Shown here: piece after piece, positions 36,833 to 45,499 of the stretch
Layout of the letters: each line of letters opens with the position of its first letter
How positions within the stretch are numbered: the stretch's first letter is position 1
Source of the DNA: Waterburya agarophytonicola KI4
GTDB taxonomy: Bacteria > Cyanobacteriota > Cyanobacteriia > Cyanobacteriales > Xenococcaceae
Length of the DNA: 64,000 nucleotides
Direction: 5' to 3'
Assembly (NCBI RefSeq): GCF_020640915.1
Contig: NZ_JADWDC010000020.1
Coordinates: 1 to 64,000, forward strand
Program-made: the position numbers and the translations under genes
The notes under the pieces: generated by a model
Told to the model about the DNA's origin: nothing
The model's database searches: none
The model's input: only the letters and a program-made list of their open reading frames with translations

Positions 36833-37753
36833 TCAACTTTTCTCCTTGTCTTGATAATGTACTCTAGTTCCTGCCCACTGTAGTTTTTCTCGAAGAGTTT
36901 CATAAAATGAATAACTTTTGCGTAAAATTATAAAGTGAGCCTGACAATTAGCCATGGCGATCGACACTCTTTGCCCAGGCCAAATTGTTGTCCCCAAAGC
37001 TCCATCTGTCCAGAGTTTGGTATTAATTTCATAATCCCTAATTGGACGAACGCCAACTGTACTACCAGGAGGCAAGACCAACGGACGACCAGAAAGACTT
37101 AAAGGACATATTGGCGTAATTGCGATCGCCCACATACTAGGGTGTAAAATTGGACCGTTAGCCGAAACAGTATACCCCGTAGATCCTGTAGGAGTTGAAA
37201 CGATTAAACCATCTCCACTATACTGATCTACTACCTGTCCATCTGCTTCTAATTCTAAAATAGAGGTAGGCATGCGATCTATACTGGCAGGCTTGATACA
37301 CATTTCATTAAGGCAATAAAACTTCTCCCCTACTGCTGTTAATTCAATGCCTTCTCCTTCATACAACTGTGCCTGTAGCATCATCCGCTTTTGTACGGCA
37401 TAGCGATCTGTGCTCAAACGCTCCCAAATTGCTTCTGTATCTTGAAATAATTCAAAGGGCTCGGTCAAAAAACCTAAATGTCCCCCCACGTTTACCGCCA
37501 AAATTGGGATGCCCTCAGGGGCTAAATTTCTCGATGCAGCTAAGATTGTGCCATCGCCTCCCAAGATTACTGCCAAGTCTATTTTGACCGAGGAAGAAGC
37601 TAAAAAGACGGGATAAGGATTATCTTTGATGCCACTAGGCCCCATTAAAACATTGCAGTTACGAGCTTCTAACTCTTTAACACATTTTTCTGCCCATTGC
37701 TTGCTAGTCTTATCTCCTGCTTTGTAGGCTACGATCGCACGTTTTAATTCCAC
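36833..37753 (-). CDS. nadK: NAD(+) kinase
   Basis: This enzyme phosphorylates NAD to NADP. The signature GGDGT (LGGDGTILAASR) and the NE/D region NVGGHLGFLTE are intact, as are the substrate-binding SGDGLIVSTPTGSTGY and the C-terminal block LSLSGRPLVLPPGS. At 306 residues it is typical. Cyanobacteria carry two NAD kinases; this sequence alone does not tell me which one it is. Divergent from the ftsL-like/ftsI pair. Confidence 0.94.
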   Translation of the reverse strand: MELKRAIVAYKAGDKTSKQWAEKCVKELEARNCNVLMGPSGIKDNPYPVFLASSSVKIDLAVILGGDGTILAASRNLAPEGIPILAVNVGGHLGFLTEPFELFQDTEAIWERLSTDRYAVQKRMMLQAQLYEGEGIELTAVGEKFYCLNEMCIKPASIDRMPTSILELEADGQVVDQYSGDGLIVSTPTGSTGYTVSANGPILHPSMWAIAITPICPLSLSGRPLVLPPGSTVGVRPIRDYEINTKLWTDGALGTTIWPGQRVSIAMANCQAHFIILRKSYSFYETLREKLQWAGTRVHYQDKEKS

Positions 37754-37982
37754 TATGTTTCTAAGATAGATAATATTAATTAACTCAAGGACACGAATAG
37801 CGAATCAATTCCCTACCTCAATCTGTCCGTTTTTTTATACTACAAAAACATTGCAAAGTCTTCTGTTAAAAATTTATGGTTTTTTGTAATCCAATATTAA
37901 TTTTCACTCTATACTCTTATCATTTTTTCAAATATGAGTTAAAATTCGCCCAACGACTTCCTGTAAAAATGGAGATTATTAT

Positions 37983-38498
37983 ATGTCTGCTCTACGCAAA
38001 CCCGATCTAGAAACCCAATATTACTCTCCACAAACCCAGTTTAAGCCACAAAAAAAATACCATCGCCAACTAACTAATTTACCCCAAAAACAAGTTAGAA
38101 AAGTAGTTAAGAGTCGCAATTTCCCCCAACAAAGTAAACTACCTCAAAAATTAAGATTACTTTCATTATTACAAAAGGGCTCTTTTGGTTTGGCTTTAGT
38201 TTCGATGGCTGCAAGTATCGGATTATATGCCTCTACAGTTAAAATTCCCGAACTTTGGAGTCAGGAATATCGCAATCTCGAAGACCTACAAAGTCAAGAA
38301 AGAGAATTGATTGCAATCAACGAAAAAATTAAGTATCAAATCGCCCACGATGCCAGCGAAGATAATCGCTTATCTATTTCTAAACCAGAATCTGCTGTAT
38401 TTATTCCTCCTGCCAAAGTAAATCTAAAAAGTGGTTTAAAAACAATATCCCACAATCAAGAAGTAGCTGAAATTCCATACAACAACTTGGGTTATTAA
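37983..38498 (+). CDS. Bitopic membrane protein upstream of ftsI, FtsL-like candidate
   Basis: The 171-residue protein has a basic cytoplasmic N-terminus (about 60 residues, many Lys/Arg/Gln), one membrane helix (FGLALVSMAASIGLYAST, about 77-94), then a short heptad-rich coiled coil (LEDLQSQERELIAINEKIKY) and a low-complexity tail. That is the topology of FtsL, the bitopic division protein whose coiled coil pairs with FtsB and activates FtsWI, and ftsL usually sits directly upstream of ftsI, as here (32 bp). Sequence similarity to known FtsL is not evident, so the name is not assigned. ATG at 37983. Confidence 0.72.
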   Translation: MSALRKPDLETQYYSPQTQFKPQKKYHRQLTNLPQKQVRKVVKSRNFPQQSKLPQKLRLLSLLQKGSFGLALVSMAASIGLYASTVKIPELWSQEYRNLEDLQSQERELIAINEKIKYQIAHDASEDNRLSISKPESAVFIPPAKVNLKSGLKTISHNQEVAEIPYNNLGY

Positions 38499-38530
38499 TT
38501 AATACTAGATCGACGACTTATAACTCAATT

Positions 38531-40444
38531 ATGACTAAATCTAGATTTAAACTTCCTTTGAGATCGAATAATACTAAAAAAAAACCTAAAGGTACTAGAT
38601 TTCATCCCCGACCATTTGTCGAACAACGTCGATTATCTAATAATCAAAAAAATAAATCCCAGGCACATTTATTATTGCGGCTGTTTTTGGTTTGGGGAGT
38701 TTTAGTAATTGGTACAGTGGGACTGGCTGCAAGGCTCTATTATCTCCAAATTGTTAATCCTATAATTTTTTACGAACAAGCTCCCGATGGCAAAAGATTA
38801 ACTCAAATAGCCCAAGATCAACAAACTACTAAACTAAGTTTTTATATTCCCCGTCGTCAAATTGTAGATCGCGATCGCAATGTTTTGGCAACGGATAGAA
38901 TTACCTATACTTTATACGTTCATCCCCATTTATTTAAGAGAAACTCCGAACCAGTACCCGCCGAAGAAATTGCCGAACAACTGTCAGATATTTTAGGCAA
39001 CAAAACTCCCCAGGAGTTTCTGGCAATTTTCCAAAAACAAGATTGGGGAATTCGCTTGGCAGAAGATTTACCCGAATCAGTCAAAGAAAAAATTGCTGCT
39101 TTACAGATTGATGGCTTAGATCTCAAGCAAAACTACTCTCGCTTTTATCCCCATCGAGAAATGGCAGCAGAAGTAACGGGTTATGTCAATTTAGATAGCA
39201 GTCGCACCCCCCAAGCGGGAATAGAATATACTCAAAACAAATTATTAGAGCGCGATCCCATTAGCTGGAAAATGAAGCGCAGCTTTAGCAACAACAAAGC
39301 CGTATTTCATCCAGGGGATTTAGAGCGATCGCAACAACTATTTAATTTTGATGATCTGCGCTTGCAACTAACTATCGACTTGCGTTTGCAGCAAATTGCC
39401 CGCAATGCTTTAAAAAAGCAGATGAAAGAATACGATGCTAAACGAGGTACGGTAATTGTGATGGATGTCCGCGATGGCGCGATCGCAGCTTTAGTATCCG
39501 AACCTACTTACGATCCCAATACTTATTATAAGTATGAAGATTTTAGCGTCTTTAAAAATTGGGCTGTTACCGATCTATACGAACCAGGATCTACTTTTAA
39601 ACCAATTAATATCGCCCTGGCTTTGGATGCGGGGGTGATTTCTCCCCAGGATACATTTAACGATACGGGAGAAATAAAAATTAAGGATGCCGTCGTACGC
39701 AATCATGACTTCGAGAAAAAGGGCGCGCGGGGAGAATTAACTCTATCCCAAATTCTGCAATATTCTAGTAATGTGGGGATGATTAAGGTGATGCGTCGCA
39801 TCGAACCTCTAGACTATTATCGAGATCTCCAAAAATTAGGTATCGAAGATAAAGTCGAGTTTGATATTCCTGGGTACACCACGGGTAGACTCAAAAACGA
39901 AGTTGAATTCACCGTTAGAGAAATCGAACCCGCTACCACTGCTTTTGGGCAAGGATTTTCATTAACTCCCCTCAAATTAATTCAAATTCATGCTGCATTA
40001 GCCAATGAAGGAAAACTGATTACACCCCACGTAGTTAGAGGTTTGTCCGACTACAAAGGTTATCTTCACTATTCTCAACCACCCAACACCAAACAAGTCT
40101 TTTCTCCCAAAACAGCAAAAACTGTTTTAGAAATGATGGAAAAAGTCGTTGAAGACGGTAGCGGTTATGCAGCTAAAATTCCAGGCTACCGCATTGCAGG
40201 AAAAACGGGGACTTCCCAAAAAGCGATTACCCAAGGTGGTTATGATGAAACTGCCAAAATTACTAGCTTTGTCGGTATATTTCCTGTAGAAGCCCCCCGC
40301 TATGCAGTATTAGCGGTAGTGGACGAACCCCACGGAGAATATACCTATGGCTCTACTGTAGCTGCGCCGATAGTCGGTTCGGTAATTCAAGGAATAATTA
40401 ATATTGAAGGCATTCCTCCTAGTACCGATATTTCCCAAAAATAA
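38531..40444 (+). CDS. ftsI: Division-specific peptidoglycan transpeptidase FtsI (PBP3/PBP2b type)
   Basis: This class B penicillin-binding protein cross-links septal peptidoglycan. A basic cytoplasmic tail and one membrane helix (LFLVWGVLVIGTVGLAARLY) are followed by the pedestal domain (RRQIVDRDRNVLATD) and the transpeptidase domain with its three motifs: STFK (nucleophile Ser354, Lys357), SSN in LQYSSNVGM, and KTGTS at 558-562. Length 637 is normal for the family. It lies 32 bp behind the FtsL-like gene, likely in one operon; the rest of the dcw cluster is not here, as is usual in cyanobacteria. Confidence 0.93.
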   Translation: MTKSRFKLPLRSNNTKKKPKGTRFHPRPFVEQRRLSNNQKNKSQAHLLLRLFLVWGVLVIGTVGLAARLYYLQIVNPIIFYEQAPDGKRLTQIAQDQQTTKLSFYIPRRQIVDRDRNVLATDRITYTLYVHPHLFKRNSEPVPAEEIAEQLSDILGNKTPQEFLAIFQKQDWGIRLAEDLPESVKEKIAALQIDGLDLKQNYSRFYPHREMAAEVTGYVNLDSSRTPQAGIEYTQNKLLERDPISWKMKRSFSNNKAVFHPGDLERSQQLFNFDDLRLQLTIDLRLQQIARNALKKQMKEYDAKRGTVIVMDVRDGAIAALVSEPTYDPNTYYKYEDFSVFKNWAVTDLYEPGSTFKPINIALALDAGVISPQDTFNDTGEIKIKDAVVRNHDFEKKGARGELTLSQILQYSSNVGMIKVMRRIEPLDYYRDLQKLGIEDKVEFDIPGYTTGRLKNEVEFTVREIEPATTAFGQGFSLTPLKLIQIHAALANEGKLITPHVVRGLSDYKGYLHYSQPPNTKQVFSPKTAKTVLEMMEKVVEDGSGYAAKIPGYRIAGKTGTSQKAITQGGYDETAKITSFVGIFPVEAPRYAVLAVVDEPHGEYTYGSTVAAPIVGSVIQGIINIEGIPPSTDISQK

Positions 40445-40453
40445 GAACTTAAA

Positions 40454-40481
40454 TTTTTAACAAGATATTTTTAACAAGATA
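40454..40481 (+). repeat. 14-bp perfect tandem duplication after ftsI
   Basis: TTTTTAACAAGATA occurs twice in direct tandem, 10 bp past the ftsI stop. It is upstream of the Cys-rich exported protein and may affect its leader. Confidence 0.7.
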
Positions 40482-40512
40482 TAATTAATTTTTGATTTGC
40501 CACAAGAAAATA

Positions 40513-40830
40513 ATGAACAAAATGAATAATAAACTACTGACTGTTTTAGGTTGTTCTAGTTCTATTGCATTGTCCATATTAGGGGCTGATGCTGTCAATG
40601 CCAAAGAGTATGTTTTTACCGCCCCAGAATTGGATCGAGAGATAAGTCAAATTCCTCAAAGAGAAACAGATTATCCTTTTGCTGATTGTAGCTGCGATGA
40701 ATACGACGCTGAAACCGCAGCGGAATTAGATCGAGAAGGAGATAAAGCGATCTCTCTTTATGGTTGTGATTGCGCTGGCTGCAGAAATCTCGTACGCAAT
40801 AATAGTTCGGAAACTCAACCACAAAGTTAG
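40513..40830 (+). CDS. Small exported Cys-rich protein
   Basis: From the ATG at 40513 the protein has 105 residues with a signal peptide (LLTVLGCSSSIALSILGADA, cut likely after VNA). The mature part is acidic and contains CSC and CDCAGC clusters (DCSCDEYD, YGCDCAGCRN), five cysteines in about 40 residues that could bind a metal or form disulfides. I do not recognise a named family. ATGs at 40513 and 40522 both fit; the frame extends to TTG at 40492. It lies between ftsI and a carbonic anhydrase gene on the same strand, about 50 bp from each. Confidence 0.6.
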   Translation: MNKMNNKLLTVLGCSSSIALSILGADAVNAKEYVFTAPELDREISQIPQRETDYPFADCSCDEYDAETAAELDREGDKAISLYGCDCAGCRNLVRNNSSETQPQS

Positions 40831-40882
40831 TTAATTGTTGGTCATAAATAAGGGTTTTGGGAGTATGAAAGAGATTATCTAG

Positions 40883-41644
40883 TTGAAACGAAGAGATTTA
40901 TTAAAATATTTGTCAATAGAAACGATCGCTTTAAATATATTGCCAACCAAAAATGTGCGACCTAGTATTTGGAGCTATCAAGGAGATACGGGTTCGTCTT
41001 TCTGGGGAGAATTAGATCCAGAATTTGCTACTTGCAAGGTAGGAAAAGCGCAGTCACCGATTAATTTGCCGTCTTCTGTTAGTTCTAGTTTTGGCAGTCT
41101 AGAATTAAGCTATAAAGATACACCGCTAACTATTGTTAATAACCATCGCACCATCCGAGTTGATTATCAGCCAGGAAGCAATCTAACTCTTGACGGTCAA
41201 ATATACGAGTTGTTGCAATTTCATTTTCATCAACCCAGCGAACATTTAGTTTGGGGACAAACTTTTGAAATGGAAGCTCACTTTGTCCATCAAAACCAGA
41301 TTACAGGAGAGTTTGTAGTTTTGGCGGTGCTAATGTCAAAAGGTGAAATGAATCGGGCTTTAGATACCGTTTGGCAAAAAATACCTGTTCAAAGCGATCG
41401 CCCCCCAGAGACATCGGATATATTAATTAACGCCCTTGATTTACTGCCTGAAAACATCGATCGCTACTATCGCTATCGGGGTTCTTTAACTACTCCTCCC
41501 TGTTCGGAAATTGTTACCTGGCTGGTATTAAAGCAACCAATAGAAGTATCCCAACTACAAATAGAACGCTTTTTGTCAGTTATCGGTACTAATGCCAGAC
41601 CAGTACAAGCTTTGAATAATAGAATATTATCCGAATCAAAATAA
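40883..41644 (+). CDS. Alpha-type carbonic anhydrase, probably exported
   Basis: Alpha carbonic anhydrases interconvert CO2 and bicarbonate. Three zinc histidines are visible: His114 and His116 (FHFHQPSEH) and His133 (EAHFVHQ). The substrate pocket elements QSPINL and YRGSLTTPPCSE are intact, so the enzyme should be active. The N-terminus MKRRDLLKYLSIETIALNIL looks like a twin-arginine (Tat) signal, so it probably acts in the periplasm, like cyanobacterial EcaA. The start must be TTG at 40883: the ATG at 40865 is in frame with a stop directly before it, and no other start precedes the signal. Confidence 0.9.
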   Translation: MKRRDLLKYLSIETIALNILPTKNVRPSIWSYQGDTGSSFWGELDPEFATCKVGKAQSPINLPSSVSSSFGSLELSYKDTPLTIVNNHRTIRVDYQPGSNLTLDGQIYELLQFHFHQPSEHLVWGQTFEMEAHFVHQNQITGEFVVLAVLMSKGEMNRALDTVWQKIPVQSDRPPETSDILINALDLLPENIDRYYRYRGSLTTPPCSEIVTWLVLKQPIEVSQLQIERFLSVIGTNARPVQALNNRILSESK

Positions 41645-41724
41645 GACTATATTAAAAGAAAAATTAGCCATAATGTCTGCTCGAACCAGTAAAATTATTG
41701 GTACTTCAAATATTAGTAACAAGT

Positions 41725-43029
41725 ATGGTTATCTCTGGAGTAGCATCGCCCTCCTTAATCGAAATTGCCCAACAAACTCGCATAGCATCAGGAAAACTAG
41801 CAATATTATCTACAGAAGATAGAAATGCTGCGCTCTTGACCGTGGCACAGGCTCTATTAACAGCAAAGTCAGAAATACTAGCTGCCAATGAAGCAGATTT
41901 AACAGCAGCCGAAGCAAACAATATCGCTCCCGCACTATATGCCAGATTAAAGTTAGGAGAATCTAAATTAGAAGCTGCGATCGCAGGAGTGGAAGATGTG
42001 GCAAAATTAGCCGATCCTATTGGAGTCGCTCAAATCAATCGCGAGTTGGATGAAGGTTTGGTTTTGAAGAGGGTTACTTGTCCTTTAGGAGTGTTGGGAA
42101 TCATTTTTGAAGCTCGTCCCGAAGCTTTAATTCAAATTACCAGTTTGGCGATTAAATCGGGTAATGGGGTAATTCTCAAAGGGGGTAGAGAAGCAATTAA
42201 TTCCTGTAAGGTGCTGACTAAAATAATTTGTCAGGCATTGGAATCGACCAAAGTAGATCCCGCTGCGGTGCAGTTGCTGACTACCAGAGAAGAGATCAAA
42301 CAGTTACTCGATTTAGATCGTTATGTAGATCTGATTATTCCCAGAGGGTCTAATTCTTTCGTGCAATACGTTCAAGACAATACTCGTATTCCCGTATTGG
42401 GTCATGCTGATGGTATCTGTCATTTGTATTTAGATAAAGCAGCCGAACTTAATAAAGCGATCGCCATCACTGTAGACGCAAAAACTCACTATCCCGCAGC
42501 TTGTAATGCGATTGAAACTTTACTAGTTCATCGAGATATTGCTGCTGAATTTCTGCCCAAGATAGCCCAAGCTCTTTTACAAGAAGGAGTAGAGTTGCGA
42601 GGAGATGAAGCGACTAAAAAAAATATTGATGTCAAATTAGCCAGCGAACACGATTGGAAAACCGAATATAGCGATTTAATCTTGGCGATCAAAATAGTAG
42701 ACTCTATAGATAAGGCGATCGCTCATATCAACCAATATGGTTCAAAACATACCGACGCGATCGTTACTGAAGATTTTGCTACCGCAGAGATATTTCAAAA
42801 TTTGGTAGATGCAGCAGGAGTATATCATAACTGCTCGACTCGTTTTGCCGATGGTTTTCGCTATGGATTTGGTGCAGAAGTTGGCATTAGTACTCAGCAA
42901 ATGCCACCCCGTGGTCCAGTGGGTTTAGAAGGTTTAGTCACATATAAGTATAAAGTAACGGGGGACGGTCATATTGCTGCTACTTATACAGGTGCTAATG
43001 CTAAACCTTTTACTCATCGCGATCGTTAA
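41725..43029 (+). CDS. proA: Gamma-glutamyl phosphate reductase
   Basis: ProA reduces glutamyl-5-phosphate to glutamate semialdehyde in proline synthesis. The sequence shows the aldehyde-dehydrogenase-like fold: [25 protein letters not shown] (shown in part in many ProA), [13 protein letters not shown], and the catalytic cysteine in [13 protein letters not shown]. The C-terminal [19 protein letters not shown] block is complete. I start at ATG 41725 ([11 protein letters not shown]), 434 residues, rather than the upstream TTG at 41698. proB is not adjacent. folB follows on the same strand after 20 bp. Confidence 0.94.
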   Translation: MVISGVASPSLIEIAQQTRIASGKLAILSTEDRNAALLTVAQALLTAKSEILAANEADLTAAEANNIAPALYARLKLGESKLEAAIAGVEDVAKLADPIGVAQINRELDEGLVLKRVTCPLGVLGIIFEARPEALIQITSLAIKSGNGVILKGGREAINSCKVLTKIICQALESTKVDPAAVQLLTTREEIKQLLDLDRYVDLIIPRGSNSFVQYVQDNTRIPVLGHADGICHLYLDKAAELNKAIAITVDAKTHYPAACNAIETLLVHRDIAAEFLPKIAQALLQEGVELRGDEATKKNIDVKLASEHDWKTEYSDLILAIKIVDSIDKAIAHINQYGSKHTDAIVTEDFATAEIFQNLVDAAGVYHNCSTRFADGFRYGFGAEVGISTQQMPPRGPVGLEGLVTYKYKVTGDGHIAATYTGANAKPFTHRDR

Positions 43030-43049
43030 TCATTAAATAATTGATAAAA

Positions 43050-43412
43050 ATGGATTCAATTCAAGTAAATGGTATTCGCGCTTATGGTTACGTGGGTTAT
43101 TTACCCGAAGAGCGAGTATTAGGACAATGGTTTGAGGTTGACCTAACTTTATGGGTAGATTTAGATACCGCAGGAAAGACCGATAATATTGAAGATACCG
43201 TAGACTATCGAGAAGCGATCGCTTTAGTTAAAGAATTGATTACTACCGCTAAATTTCACTTAGTAGAGAAGCTAGTTAGTGCGATCGCGGATAAAATATT
43301 AAGCATCGAAAAAGTTAGCCAGGTTCGTGTAAAGTTATCCAAACCCGCAGCCCCAATTCCTGAGTTTGGGGGCATAATTACCCTAGATATTACCAGAAGT
43401 CAACCTAAATAA
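43050..43412 (+). CDS. folB: Dihydroneopterin aldolase
   Basis: FolB cleaves dihydroneopterin to hydroxymethyl-dihydropterin and glycolaldehyde in folate synthesis. Family features are visible: the first strand with GIRAYGYVGYLPEER, the substrate region DTVDYREAIALVKEL, LVEKLVSAIADKIL, and VRVKLSKPAAPIPEFGG with the usual KPxAPI motif. The ATG at 43050 gives 120 residues; a TTG at 43041 is less likely. It lies 20 bp behind proA, so the two are probably co-transcribed. Confidence 0.92.
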   Translation: MDSIQVNGIRAYGYVGYLPEERVLGQWFEVDLTLWVDLDTAGKTDNIEDTVDYREAIALVKELITTAKFHLVEKLVSAIADKILSIEKVSQVRVKLSKPAAPIPEFGGIITLDITRSQPK

Positions 43413-43632
43413 AATATAAAACAGATTTGTGATCGTTTGACAATCCGAGATGTTACTTAATCTTTTCTTTATTGTCGATCTATTTTAGGCAATTCCGACC
43501 AAGGGGAATGTGATTAAAATGGGCAATTTAATAATAGAGGACAATTCTATCTGTCTTTTGAAGACAACTGAATCATTCGATCCTCCACAACTTTAAAACC
43601 AATTTTAATTATTAATCAAGGATTTTTGGTCG

Positions 43633-43806
43633 ATGGATAGAAAAATAAAACTAACAACAAATTTAATTTGGCAATATTTTAATCAGCAACTTTTCGATCA
43701 ATACTCTATTTGGAATGTCAGACATTTTTGGTATTTATATCAAATCACACTATTTAGAAAATGCTGGGAACGGGAATATTCTCAAGAAAGCAAACATCAA
43801 TATTAA
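43633..43806 (+). CDS. Possible small protein (57 residues), unknown
   Basis: An ATG frame of 58 codons starts at 43633, with CAAGGA about ten bases upstream, and encodes MDRKIKLTTNLIWQYF... to ...ESKHQY. The product is rich in aromatic and basic residues (WNVRHFWYLYQITLFRKCW) and has no membrane segment. It fills part of an otherwise empty 524-bp gap between folB and a histidine kinase and is followed by a terminator-like hairpin. Codon use looks ordinary, but homology is unknown, so it may be chance. The rest of the gap (43413-43632) shows nothing. Confidence 0.4.
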   Translation: MDRKIKLTTNLIWQYFNQQLFDQYSIWNVRHFWYLYQITLFRKCWEREYSQESKHQY

Positions 43807-43880
43807 GTACCTTAATCTACATTATGGGCAATCATATCTATGATTGAGCAATAATTTTGGTGTTGCAAATTCAACTAACC

Positions 43881-43932
43881 AAAGAAGGAGAGCAATTGCA
43901 ATTGGCAGTTTTAACTCCTTCTTTTAATTTTT
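43881..43932 (+). terminator. Terminator-like hairpin between convergent genes
   Basis: AAAGAAGGAG (43881-43890) pairs perfectly with CTCCTTCTTT (43915-43924) around a 24-base loop and is followed by TAATTTTT. It would end plus-strand transcription from folB or the small frame at 43633. Confidence 0.65.
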
Positions 43933-43936
43933 AAGC

Positions 43937-44734
43937 TTAATTATTATCTTGATTCTTTTTACAACTTAAAACTATTCGAGTTAGAGGTTGTCCGTCATTT
44001 TGGTGAGTACAATCTAAGATTTCCAAACTTCCTCCCATTGTTTCTAATAAGGTTTTAGATAGCAATAGTTTCATATTTGCCGACAAGCTAATTTCTTGGA
44101 GAAACTGACGGATTTCCCCTAAATCTTTCCCCTCAAAGTTTGGTTCGATAGTTTCTTGTTCCTGCCACAGGGCGATGGGACATTCAAGATCTATTTCAAA
44201 CGTGACACGACTAGATGTAACTTGACTGATAGATAGCTCGATTGTTCCTGTTTTCATCAAAGAAATCCCGCTGTCAATTATATTAAATATTAATTGAATT
44301 AAACGAGAACGATCGGCATACACGACAATCTGAGGATCGGGAGTAACTATAGCCAATTTTAAGTTGCGGTTGGCTGCTTGTAGATGGGTTAAGCGATCTA
44401 TTTCGGTGAATATTTCGGCTAACTGGAGTGATTCGGGATTTAAACGGTTACTACCGTATTCCGTCTTAGAAACAGCTACAATTTCATCAATTAGTTTCAA
44501 AAGCTTTAATGCTGACTTATAAGCTTGAGCAATGAATTCTTTTTGTTCTTCAGGACTTTCGCACAGATCGGCCAAAATTAGTTGGTGCAGACCGATCATA
44601 CCACTGAGAGGCGATCTCAATTCATGGGAAGTCCGAGCTAAAAAACCCGCTTTAAATTGGCTCATTTGTGCGGCCATTTGATAAGCTAGTTGCGCTTGTT
44701 TCAATTCTTCTTTCAGCTCGTCAATTTCATTCAT
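43937..44734 (-). CDS. Histidine-kinase-like protein with degenerate ATPase domain
   Basis: A short N-terminal coiled coil (EIDELKEELKQAQLAYQMAA) leads into a dimerisation/phospho-acceptor domain with an intact H box, His37 in SHELRSPLSGMIGLH. The following ATPase region is recognisable by layout (SRLIQLIFNIIDSGISLMKTG; LSKTLLETMGGSLEIL), but the N box has aspartate in place of the key asparagine and the G1 DxGxG motif is missing (ECPIALW instead). ATP binding is therefore doubtful; it may act as a phosphotransfer or scaffold protein, or be regulated by another kinase. No sensor or receiver domain is included and no response regulator is adjacent. 265 residues. Confidence 0.78.
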   Translation of the reverse strand: MNEIDELKEELKQAQLAYQMAAQMSQFKAGFLARTSHELRSPLSGMIGLHQLILADLCESPEEQKEFIAQAYKSALKLLKLIDEIVAVSKTEYGSNRLNPESLQLAEIFTEIDRLTHLQAANRNLKLAIVTPDPQIVVYADRSRLIQLIFNIIDSGISLMKTGTIELSISQVTSSRVTFEIDLECPIALWQEQETIEPNFEGKDLGEIRQFLQEISLSANMKLLLSKTLLETMGGSLEILDCTHQNDGQPLTRIVLSCKKNQDNN

Positions 44735-44874
44735 AACTCAAGAAACTTGACTATTGATAGTTAATTAGTCTTTGATAAATGGCAAGATCGCCCTGTAAAG
44801 TTCAACCCAGTCAAACTATTCAGATTGTTGATTAATTTAACATAGCTCTTGTGGGATAATCTTTACGATATATC

Positions 44875-45471
44875 TTAACTGCGGTCAATTTTGACGCTTC
44901 CTTGACGCAAAACTTGCCACTGTTGATTTTGCCAAGATACCACTGTAGAAGGGAGTCCGCTACCTTTTGCTTCTATTTCTCCTAAGCCTGTATCTTTTAA
45001 CACCAGTACGTCGGGAAAAGTTGCAGCTATTGTCTTCATTGAGGTTAAGGCATCTTTGCCAGAAATATTGGCACTCGTTGTCGCTAAAACTCCAGTTTGT
45101 TTTAATATTTGACAAGCGATCGCACAGTTGGGTACTCGAATTCCTACTGTATTAGAGCGAGTTGGATCGATCGCCTGGGGTACTAGATCGGAAGCGGGCA
45201 GTACTAGGGTTAACGCCCCTGGTAAATGGCGATCGATTAACTTTTGCCACGCTGTCAATTCAGCAGAAGTATGGGTTGTATAGGGAAGTAAATCCGCAAT
45301 AGATCCTCCCATCAAAATAAGAGGCTTGTTAGCAGGGCGTTGTTTGAGTTGATAAATGAGTTGGGCAAATTCTGGCTTGATCGCCAAAGCTGGTACGGTA
45401 TCCGTAGGGAAACTAACTGCTTTTCGGGCGATCGCACCTCGAACTAATTCTACTTGAGAAACTTCTACCAT
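44875..45471 (-). CDS. YrdC/Sua5-type L-threonylcarbamoyladenylate synthase family
   Basis: Proteins of this family make threonylcarbamoyl-AMP for the t6A modification of ANN-decoding tRNAs. Visible features are the KAVSFPTDTVPALAI start, the KQRPANKPLILM motif with conserved lysine and arginine, GALTLVLPAS, and VGIRVPN. SANISGKDA completes the nucleotide pocket. It is the short form (198 residues) without the Sua5 C-terminal domain, so TsaC-like or a YciO-type relative. It sits directly downstream of prmC (28 bp), another translation-linked gene; a joint transcript is likely. Confidence 0.88.
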   Translation of the reverse strand: MVEVSQVELVRGAIARKAVSFPTDTVPALAIKPEFAQLIYQLKQRPANKPLILMGGSIADLLPYTTHTSAELTAWQKLIDRHLPGALTLVLPASDLVPQAIDPTRSNTVGIRVPNCAIACQILKQTGVLATTSANISGKDALTSMKTIAATFPDVLVLKDTGLGEIEAKGSGLPSTVVSWQNQQWQVLRQGSVKIDRS

Positions 45472-45499
45472 CGATCTTGAAACTATTTAAAGAAATTAT

